Assembly: GCF_005116655.2 (NCBI RefSeq)
Contig: NZ_CP050698.1
Location: 4,442,001-4,506,000 of the forward strand
Source: Desulfosediminicola flagellatus
GTDB taxonomy: Bacteria > Desulfobacterota > Desulfobulbia > Desulfobulbales > Desulfocapsaceae
Reading direction: 5' to 3'
DNA length: 64,000 nt
Both the position numbers and the translations under genes were made by a program. Below, in pieces: positions 34,224 to 41,508 of this stretch; position 1 is the first letter of the stretch; each line of letters opens with the position of its first letter. The notes under the pieces were generated by a model that saw only the letters and a list, made by a program, of their open reading frames with translations, did not search any database and had not been told where the DNA came from.

Positions 34224-36611
34224 CTAGTTTCTCAAAGGCTTGCCGGTTTTCAGCATATGCTGAACACGCTCGCCAGTCTTCTTGTTGCCACAGAGTTTAA
34301 GGAAGTTCTCTCTCTCAAGTTGTAGGAGATATTCTTCACTGACGATTGTTCCAGGATTAACATCACCACCACAGATAACCTGAGCGATTATAGTTGCCAT
34401 TTCATACTCATACTCTGTTATGAAATTACCCATCTTCATGTTCCAGAGCTGGCTCTTGATAGATGCCGCGGTGCCACGTCCCGGTGCTGCTATGTCTGTA
34501 CGAGGAGTCTTTGGCCGATAATTCACAGCAAGTCCGAGCACCTTCTGCTTGGCATCACCGATAAGCTTATCGATGTCCATTGTGATGGAGTCACCCTCAC
34601 GCATATAGCTCATGCCGTAGAGTTCGGCTGCGCCCATGGACACTTTTGCCATGGCAATCTGCTCGAAATGCTTGATGATAAATGGCTGAACATCGGTATT
34701 GTATTTAGATGCAAGATCAACCGCACGTAGACACAATTCCTTAGTACCACCACCAGCAGGCAGTAGACCAACACCGATCTCAACCAGCCCCATATAGGTC
34801 TCGGCATAAGCGTTAACCGCATCAGCGTGGATGGAGAACTCACAACCGCCGCCAAGTGCCATGCCAAAAGGTGCTGATACAACAGGGACCTTTGCATATT
34901 TAATTGCCATGGTTGCGTTCTGAAAAGAACGGAGCACCATGTTGATGTCATCGTACGCGCCTTCAGCCATGGCTACTGCCAGCATCATCAGGTTAGCACC
35001 AACCGAGAAGTTCTGTCCTTGATTACCGACTACGAGGCCAACACCTTCTTCTTCTGCTCGCTTGACCGCTTTATGGGTCATTGCCAGGATGTCGCCACTG
35101 ATGGCGTTCATCTTTGAGTGGAACTCAAATCCGAAGACACCGTCGCCCAGATCGATGATTGAACAGTTGGAGTTCTTTTCAACAACCTTGCCTGCTCTCT
35201 TTAAGATATCAAGCTTGATCTGACCTTCTTTGGTCGGTACAGCTACATACTCGCCCTTAATAACATCCCAGTATTCCTGAGAACCTGAAGGGGCAAATCT
35301 GTAAAAAGACTCAACCGCTTTCATCTTTTCAGGTACGGCAACACCATCTTTTTCTGAACGTTTGATAAATTTTTGAACGCCGATGGCATCAAGCATCTCG
35401 AATGGACCGATTTCCCAGTTAAAGCCCCACTTCATGGCGTTGTCGATATTGACCACGTCATCAGCAATTTCAGGAATTCGGTTGAATGCGTAGATCAGGG
35501 TGTCGCGAATTGATTTCCAGGCAAACTCTGCACCTTTATCAGCGCCGCCAATGATCATTTTGATTTTCTGGGCAGGATCATCAACCTGCTTCACCATACC
35601 GACAGAAGCGAATTTTGGTTTTTGAATAGGTTTGTAGTCGCCTTCTTTATAGTCGTAATAGAAGATCTGACGTTTACCATCGACCATCGCCTTCTTATAA
35701 AATCCCTGCTTGCTCTTATTACCCAACCAGCCGTTCTCGATAAGCTTGGCCATGAAATCAGGCTTCTTGAATACATCACGCTCTTCATCGTCAGGAAGCA
35801 GATCGTAGGAGTTTGTTCCTACATGGGCCAGAGTATCAAGACCAACAAGATCAGCAGTTCTAAAGGCTGCACTCTTTGGTCGTGCAGTGGCAGGGCCGGC
35901 AATTGTATCAACTTCTTCAACCGTCATGTCCATCTCAACCATATGCTGCATGGCCTTATAGATGGCGTAGACACCGATACGGTTGCCGATAAAGTTTGGT
36001 GTGTCTTTGGCAAAAACAATTCCTTTACCAAGACGAGTGCCGATAAAATCAGCCATACCGGTCATAACTTCAGGGTCGGTTCCCGTGGTTGCAACGAGTT
36101 CCATCAAGCGCATGTAACGTGGCGGATTGAAGAAATGGGTAACCAGGAAGTTTTTACGAACCTCGGCAGGAAGCACCTCAGCCATCTCGTTTGCAGAGAG
36201 TCCACTGGTGTTTGTGGAAAGGATTGCACCCGGTGCCAGATGAGGAACCAATTTTTTGAGCAGATCAAGTTTGATCGGCATATATTCAACAACAACTTCG
36301 ACAATCCAGTCACACTTTGTGAGTTTTGGCAGATCGTCTTCCAGGTTACCAACATCAATCTGTGCTACGTAATTTGTTAAGAAAAACGGAGCCGGTTTCA
36401 TCTTTATCAGAGCGTCTCGACCAGCCTGAGCTATACGATTACGTACCTGAGGGCTCTCTAGGGTCAGTCCCTTTGCCTGCTCTTGCTCGGTAAGTTCCTT
36501 AGGGACGATATCCAGCAAAAGAACTTCAAGTCCAGCATTGGCCAGATGGGCTGCGATGGTTGCTCCCATAACTCCGGCGCCAAGTACACCTACGCGATTT
36601 ATCTGCCTCAT
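34224..36611 (-). CDS. 3-hydroxyacyl-CoA dehydrogenase / enoyl-CoA hydratase fusion (FadN-type order)
   Basis: A 795-residue bifunctional enzyme for hydration and NAD-dependent oxidation of enoyl-CoA. The dehydrogenase comes first (VGVLGAGVMGATIAAH nucleotide loop, STNTSGLSANEMAE, VTHFFNPPRYMRLMELV with the catalytic histidine, IGNRIGVY). A C-terminal 3HCDH domain and then the hydratase (about residues 480-690, GMALGGGCEFSIHADAVNA, VEIGVGLLPAGGGTKEL) follow. This order is that of Bacillus FadN, opposite to FadB/FadJ. The ATG overlaps the stop of the acyl-CoA ligase gene by four bases (ATGA), indicating coupling. Confidence 0.9.
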   Translation of the reverse strand: MRQINRVGVLGAGVMGATIAAHLANAGLEVLLLDIVPKELTEQEQAKGLTLESPQVRNRIAQAGRDALIKMKPAPFFLTNYVAQIDVGNLEDDLPKLTKCDWIVEVVVEYMPIKLDLLKKLVPHLAPGAILSTNTSGLSANEMAEVLPAEVRKNFLVTHFFNPPRYMRLMELVATTGTDPEVMTGMADFIGTRLGKGIVFAKDTPNFIGNRIGVYAIYKAMQHMVEMDMTVEEVDTIAGPATARPKSAAFRTADLVGLDTLAHVGTNSYDLLPDDEERDVFKKPDFMAKLIENGWLGNKSKQGFYKKAMVDGKRQIFYYDYKEGDYKPIQKPKFASVGMVKQVDDPAQKIKMIIGGADKGAEFAWKSIRDTLIYAFNRIPEIADDVVNIDNAMKWGFNWEIGPFEMLDAIGVQKFIKRSEKDGVAVPEKMKAVESFYRFAPSGSQEYWDVIKGEYVAVPTKEGQIKLDILKRAGKVVEKNSNCSIIDLGDGVFGFEFHSKMNAISGDILAMTHKAVKRAEEEGVGLVVGNQGQNFSVGANLMMLAVAMAEGAYDDINMVLRSFQNATMAIKYAKVPVVSAPFGMALGGGCEFSIHADAVNAYAETYMGLVEIGVGLLPAGGGTKELCLRAVDLASKYNTDVQPFIIKHFEQIAMAKVSMGAAELYGMSYMREGDSITMDIDKLIGDAKQKVLGLAVNYRPKTPRTDIAAPGRGTAASIKSQLWNMKMGNFITEYEYEMATIIAQVICGGDVNPGTIVSEEYLLQLERENFLKLCGNKKTGERVQHMLKTGKPLRN

Positions 36612-38464
36612 TTTGTCTCTCCATTATTGGTTTTCGGCCGGCCTACTAAACCGTTACCAGCTTTCATATACAACTCTTCGATGCCGTCTTTGTACTTGTT
36701 GTAGATTTCTTTACGTTTGAGTTTTAAAGTTGGTGTTAGTTCTCCACCTTCTATCGTGAATTCCCGTGGAAGGAGGACAAATCGTTTTATCGTTTCATAA
36801 GGCGGTAATGTCGCATTCAGCATCTCAACACGTTGTGTGTAGAGTTCCATTACCTTGTTATGTGTAACCAGTTCTTCCATATCGATGTAGTCAAGCTCCA
36901 GCTCACGGCCCAGATCAATTAATCGCTCAAGGTTAGGGGTAAGTACCGCAACCAGGTACGGCTTTTTGTCACCATAGACATAAGCTTGAGAGATATACTT
37001 ATCGAGCTTGAGTTCATTTTCGATTGGCTGTGGTGCTATGTTTTTTCCACCGGCTGTAACGATGATCTCTTTTTTGCGGTCAATAATATAGACGTAGCCC
37101 TGCTCGTCGATACGAGCGATGTCACCGGTCTTAAACCAGCCATCTTCAATCGTCTCACGGGTAGCATCATCATTTTTATAATATTGGCCCATTACCTGTG
37201 GTCCCTTTACGTAAAGCTCACCGTCTGCAGCCAGTTTCACCTCTGTATCTTTCAGTGGTTTCCCCACCGAGTCGAAACGAATAACATCCAGGCTTGAGAG
37301 TGTAATCGCCGGGCTTGTCTCAGTTAAACCATAACCATTAAAGACCGGTAGTCCGATAATCCACATGAATTCGTTGATAGTTTTGTCAAGCGGCGCGCCA
37401 CCACAGATGAAATATTTAATCTTTCCACCAAATCGCTCCCGCACTTTCCTAAAAACCAGTCGATCAAAGAATTTATACTGTAATTCCAATATACCAAGTG
37501 GTTCATGGGTGACATATTTTTTTTGGACATATCTCCGACCCACTTCCACGGCACGATGAAACAGATTGCGTTTGAACGCTGTAGACTGGTGAACGTTTTC
37601 GTAAACTCTTGAGTAAATTTTCTCGAACAGACGCGGCACACTCACCATATTGGTTGGCCTGATCTCAACCATATTCTCCATTACTTTCTGCACGTTCTCG
37701 GCAAAGGCCACATGGTTGCCGCTGAGCAGGTTGGTATAATACCCGCCTGTTCTCTCAAGCACATGACTTAATGGAAGAAAACTTAAAAATGTTTGTTGAG
37801 TCTTAAGCTGTCCAATCCTGGCAACGCCATGCTCGGCGTTCACCATGATATTTCGCTGGGTAAGCAATACACCTTTTGGCACACCTGTTGTTCCTGATGT
37901 GTAAATAATGGTCAGGATATCTTCCTGTTTGATGCGCTCAATCTCTGCCTCGATCTCTTCCCGTTCGCTTTCCGCCAGAGGGGTAGAAACTTCTGACAAC
38001 TGGTACTGGGTGTAGACGGGGAAGGACCTGTCGCCCATGAACCGTTCGTACGATATTATCAACTCTACATTTGGAATCTGGTCACGAATTGAAAAAAGCT
38101 TCTCATATTGTGACTTGGTTGAAACAAAGACAACCTTGGCTTCGCTATGATTGATTACATACGCCGCCTGCGTGCCGGTATTGGTTGCATAAATTGGAAC
38201 GGTGATTGCTCCGGCCGACTGGACGCCAAAATCCGAGATAGCCCACCCCAGCCTGTTTTCGGAGAAAATTGCTACCCTGTCTCCCGGTTTTACCCCCGAT
38301 TTTTTCAACCCTCGGGCGAGCATTAAGACACGCTCATAAAACTCTTCATAGGTCAGGGATAGAAATACCCCACGTTTCTTGTAACTGATCGCCGTCCTGC
38401 CGGCGAATTTCCTTGCGTTATCCTTGAGAATTGCAGGAATCGATTGATATGACAAAAAGTTCAT
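36608..38464 (-). CDS. Long-chain acyl-CoA synthetase (AMP-binding)
   Basis: Activates fatty acids to acyl-CoA with ATP, forming acyl-AMP. The 618-residue protein has the P-loop YTSGTTGVPKG, the FNGYGLTETSPAI motif, the ATP-binding aspartate in WFKTGDIARID and the hinge/lysine region RKKEIIVTAGGKNIAP. There is no signal peptide or transmembrane helix. It is the promoter-proximal gene of the beta-oxidation operon (ligase, hydratase/dehydrogenase, thiolase, dehydrogenase) and is divergent from a second thiolase gene. Confidence 0.9.
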   Translation of the reverse strand: MNFLSYQSIPAILKDNARKFAGRTAISYKKRGVFLSLTYEEFYERVLMLARGLKKSGVKPGDRVAIFSENRLGWAISDFGVQSAGAITVPIYATNTGTQAAYVINHSEAKVVFVSTKSQYEKLFSIRDQIPNVELIISYERFMGDRSFPVYTQYQLSEVSTPLAESEREEIEAEIERIKQEDILTIIYTSGTTGVPKGVLLTQRNIMVNAEHGVARIGQLKTQQTFLSFLPLSHVLERTGGYYTNLLSGNHVAFAENVQKVMENMVEIRPTNMVSVPRLFEKIYSRVYENVHQSTAFKRNLFHRAVEVGRRYVQKKYVTHEPLGILELQYKFFDRLVFRKVRERFGGKIKYFICGGAPLDKTINEFMWIIGLPVFNGYGLTETSPAITLSSLDVIRFDSVGKPLKDTEVKLAADGELYVKGPQVMGQYYKNDDATRETIEDGWFKTGDIARIDEQGYVYIIDRKKEIIVTAGGKNIAPQPIENELKLDKYISQAYVYGDKKPYLVAVLTPNLERLIDLGRELELDYIDMEELVTHNKVMELYTQRVEMLNATLPPYETIKRFVLLPREFTIEGGELTPTLKLKRKEIYNKYKDGIEELYMKAGNGLVGRPKTNNGETK

Positions 38465-38575
38465 AAGTCATCTGCTCCAAACTAATTTTCGGACCGACAC
38501 TATTGCCCACTCTTACGCGGAAAACTCTTGCATTAATTCCTACATAGCGTACCTTTACGTTTAAGTCAACCATTT

Positions 38576-38592
38576 TATAAACCGGGTTTATA
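38576..38592. promoter_or_regulatory. Palindromic operator candidate between divergent beta-oxidation genes
   Basis: TATAAACC-G-GGTTTATA is a perfect 8 bp inverted repeat around one base, placed in the 192 bp intergenic region between the ligase and thiolase genes. Its size and position fit a TetR-type fatty-acid repressor acting on both directions, but no such regulator gene is in the window. Confidence 0.45.
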
Positions 38593-38656
38593 CTTTCTAC
38601 TCAAAGAAATCAATGTTAGTTAGACAGACATACCCAACCAACTGGAGGCTATTATT

Positions 38657-39946
38657 ATGAAGGAAGTAGTTATAGTTAGCGGAACTCGAACGCCTATCGG
38701 ATCATTTGGTGGATCATTAAAAAATGTATCAGCTGTTGATCTTGGTTCTCTAGTGATTGGAGATGCTTTACGTAAAGTCAAGCTTCGTCCTCACCCTGAC
38801 AAACAGACACTGGAAAATGGTCCAAACACTCTAAAAAATTTAGAGAAAACTGAGCTGGAAATACGCTATGACAACTGGGATCAGAATCACTCCCCCGTAC
38901 ATGTAGATGAAGTCATCATGGGTAATGTCCTGCAAGCAGGCCTTGGTCAGAACCCTGCACGACAGTCTACAATACGATCCGGTCTCAATTTTGAAACCCC
39001 CGCCTTTACCATGAATAAAGTTTGTGGATCAGGCCTTAAAGCCATTGCTCTTGCCGCCTCATCAATAATGACAGGTGAATCGGAGGTTGTAGTTGCAGGT
39101 GGTCAGGAAAGCATGAGCAATACCCCGATGGCTCTCTCTAAAGCCCGCTGGGGACACCGGATGGAATTGACAGGAGTTGGAGATATTCACGACCTGATGG
39201 TATTTGACGGCTTATATGAAATATTTTACGGCTATCATATGGGTGTAACCGCTGAAAACATCGCAAAGATGTATGATATCAGCCGGCAAGCCCAAGATGA
39301 ACTTGCTGTCCTCAGCCATAAACGCGCACGCACCGCAATCGAAAATGGAATCTTTGCTGAAGAAATTTCTGCTGTCACCATTCCCCACAGAAAAGGCGAT
39401 ATAGTTGTCGACACAGATGAGCGCCCTATGGAGACCAGCCTTGAAAAAATGGCAAAACTTCGCCCCGCCTTTGACCGTGATGGTACCGTCACCGCCGGTA
39501 ATGCCTCAGGCATCAATGATGGCGCGGCTGCTGTTGTGCTGATGAGTCGCGATAAAGCCAAACAGCTCGGCCTCACACCACTTGCAAAAATTTCAACCTG
39601 GGCATCTGGTGGTTTAGACCCTGCATATATGGGCCTTGGACCGGTCCCGGCAATCCGCAAAATTCTGGCATTAAAAAAGATGTCGATCTCTGATATCGAG
39701 ATGATTGAGCTTAACGAAGCGTTCGCCTCACAGGCAATCGGCTGCATGCGTGAGCTTGGTATAGATACAGAAAAACCCAATCAGCTTGGCAGCGGAATTT
39801 CTCTCGGGCACCCCATCGGCTGCACAGGAGCCCGCCAGATGGTTACGGCGATTCATCAGATGCAGAGGCATGACTATGCGAATGGACTCATCTCAATGTG
39901 CATTGGCGGAGGTATGGGCATGGCAATGCTGATTGAAAGAATCTGA
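38657..39946 (+). CDS. Thiolase (acetyl-CoA acetyltransferase) with an insertion
   Basis: A 429-residue thiolase with the active-site residues in MNKVCGSGLKA, SLGHPIGCTGARQ and CIGGGMGMAM, close in character to biosynthetic AtoB/PhaA-type enzymes. Compared with the usual length of about 392, there is an extra segment of roughly 38 residues at positions 40-78, between the first helix and HVDEVIMGNVLQAG, rich in charged and polar residues. GGAGG lies ahead of the ATG. It is divergent from the beta-oxidation operon and ends in a strong hairpin. Confidence 0.88.
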   Translation: MKEVVIVSGTRTPIGSFGGSLKNVSAVDLGSLVIGDALRKVKLRPHPDKQTLENGPNTLKNLEKTELEIRYDNWDQNHSPVHVDEVIMGNVLQAGLGQNPARQSTIRSGLNFETPAFTMNKVCGSGLKAIALAASSIMTGESEVVVAGGQESMSNTPMALSKARWGHRMELTGVGDIHDLMVFDGLYEIFYGYHMGVTAENIAKMYDISRQAQDELAVLSHKRARTAIENGIFAEEISAVTIPHRKGDIVVDTDERPMETSLEKMAKLRPAFDRDGTVTAGNASGINDGAAAVVLMSRDKAKQLGLTPLAKISTWASGGLDPAYMGLGPVPAIRKILALKKMSISDIEMIELNEAFASQAIGCMRELGIDTEKPNQLGSGISLGHPIGCTGARQMVTAIHQMQRHDYANGLISMCIGGGMGMAMLIERI

Positions 39947-39961
39947 TCAACTCCTGCACAG

Positions 39962-39999
39962 GGGTCGATAGCCTGATTCAACAATCAGGCTATCGACCC
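39962..39999 (+). terminator. Strong hairpin after the thiolase gene
   Basis: GGGTCGATAGCCTGATT pairs perfectly with AATCAGGCTATCGACCC, 17 bp around the loop CAAC, 15 bases after the stop codon. Only a short T-run (CTTTATG) follows. The stem strength alone makes it the likely terminator. Confidence 0.75.
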
Positions 40000-40006
40000 G
40001 ACCTTT

Positions 40007-40166
40007 ATGTCCTGTCATACCTCAGATGTCTAATTCTGCTCGCCCTTTTCACTTCCTGACTTCGTTACGTCTTCTGTTACATAGCGCTGCTATGCTCCAT
40101 CAGTCATGCCTTGCAGGAAGAGAAAAAGCTTCACAGTATTACGACATCTGACACATGACATGACAC
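40007..40166. mobile_element. Family 2 MITE-like element, copy 2
   Basis: A 160 bp element whose arms (ATGTCCTGTCATACC at left, CATGACATGACAC at right; both adjoin GACATCTGA or its complement) form an inverted repeat of about 24 bases with five mismatches. The centre shares CGCCCTTTT, CTGACTTCGTT and CATAGCGCTGCTATGCTCC with copy 1 at 8978. The right end is followed by TAG (CTAG context); the left flank is degenerate. It starts right after the thiolase terminator. Confidence 0.6.
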
Positions 40167-40422
40167 TAGTTTTTTTCTCTTCCAGATATCTATTTCTCTG
40201 CAAAATATCACTGACCTATTTTGCAGTTCGTTACTTGTTTCCTCAATCTTGCAAAGATATACTGTAACCAATGAATAGGTATAAATCTGAATCAACACAT
40301 AATCTACAATCTGGTAACTATCCGTTCAACTACACATTAAAATCCTGTCAGGACAAATAACTACCCCATAATTATTCAATTAATCCTGCTGTTATTACTC
40401 ACAAATAACCAAGGATAATTTC

Positions 40423-41508
40423 ATGAGGAACATTGTGTTCTCCTTAATATTTCGGTTAGTCCTGTTGCCGACTGCACTGCTCACTATTTTGTCAGCATCA
40501 CTGTATGCAGAAACGCAAACACCGGTACAGGAACTGACATTCCTCAACTGGGCAGACTACATCGCTCCTGAGATTGTAGAAAATTTTGAGAAAAAGTTTA
40601 ATGTGAATTTACGGATAATCACCTTTGAAAGTGATGATATTCGCACCCAGATGATCCTCTCAACCGATGGAGAAAATTTTGATGTCGTGCTTGTCGATGG
40701 CAACAGTCTTGAAGCGTACTCACGCCGAAAATGGCTAGCACCAATCGACAAAGATAGTTTACCGAATTTAAATAAGTTATATCCACAGTGGCAGACGGCA
40801 TACACAGGTTCTGCTGAATTTGCAGTACCCTATTTCTGGGGCACGACCGGTATTGCCTACCGGGCAGATCTTGTAAAAACACCTATTACCAAATGGATGC
40901 AGTTGTATAATCCGGCCAACGAACTTCAGGGAAAAATATTTATGCTTCCGCAAACCCGGGAGTTGATAGATATTACCTTAAAAACACTAGGACATTCGAT
41001 AAACAGCACAGATAAAGAAGCATATAAACAGGTTCATAAATTACTCCAGTCCCAAAAGCCTCATGTAAAAAAATACGACGTGCCGGCTGTCCATGAGAAA
41101 TCCGCATTAATCGACGGATCAGTAGTCGCTGCTATGACCTATAATGGTGATGCACTCATGCTCAGAGACATCAATGAAAATATCGTATACACCGCTCCTG
41201 AAGAAGGAGGAGTGCTCTGGGCTGATTATCTTGTTGTACTTGCCAAAAGCAACAAAAAGAAACTGGCTTGGGAATTCATAAATTTTCTCAATGAACCGGA
41301 GATTGCTGCTGAGCTCGCTCAGTATACTCATTACGCAACGCCTAACAAGGCAGCAGAGAAATTGCTCCCTAAAGAATTCCTGAAAGACACGGCAATCTAC
41401 CCACCAAAAGAAATTCTACAACGTTATGAGATTGATGAAAAACTCCCACCACGAATAGAAAAACTTCGTTCATCAATTTTTTCTGAAATAACCCGCGGCA
41501 AGATCTAA
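40423..41508 (+). CDS. PotD/NspS-like polyamine-binding protein
   Basis: A 361-residue periplasmic solute-binding protein with a Sec signal peptide (cleavage near ASLYA, residue 29). The mature part starts LTFLNWADYIAPEIVENFEKK and continues with NFDVVLVDG and VPYFWGTTGIAYR, the fold and conserved order of spermidine/putrescine-binding PotD/PotF. No permease or ATPase genes adjoin it. Instead the stop overlaps the ATG of a hybrid kinase (TAATG, one base), so it probably serves as sensor bait for that kinase, as NspS does for MbaA in Vibrio cholerae. Confidence 0.82.
   Translation: MRNIVFSLIFRLVLLPTALLTILSASLYAETQTPVQELTFLNWADYIAPEIVENFEKKFNVNLRIITFESDDIRTQMILSTDGENFDVVLVDGNSLEAYSRRKWLAPIDKDSLPNLNKLYPQWQTAYTGSAEFAVPYFWGTTGIAYRADLVKTPITKWMQLYNPANELQGKIFMLPQTRELIDITLKTLGHSINSTDKEAYKQVHKLLQSQKPHVKKYDVPAVHEKSALIDGSVVAAMTYNGDALMLRDINENIVYTAPEEGGVLWADYLVVLAKSNKKKLAWEFINFLNEPEIAAELAQYTHYATPNKAAEKLLPKEFLKDTAIYPPKEILQRYEIDEKLPPRIEKLRSSIFSEITRGKI

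Larger units (their letters stand above)
39947..40422. other. Spacer with terminator and family 2 repeat
   Basis: This 476 bp gap holds the thiolase terminator (39962-39999) and the second family 2 element (40007-40166). The remaining 250 bp are AT-rich and should contain the promoter of the PotD-like gene; I cannot identify it. Confidence 0.5.

Noticed and set aside
35622..36380. 252-codon plus-strand open frame
   Set aside because: Antisense shadow of the hydratase/dehydrogenase gene, which has full family motifs on the minus strand.
39235..39780. 181-codon minus-strand open frame
   Set aside because: Antisense shadow of the second thiolase.
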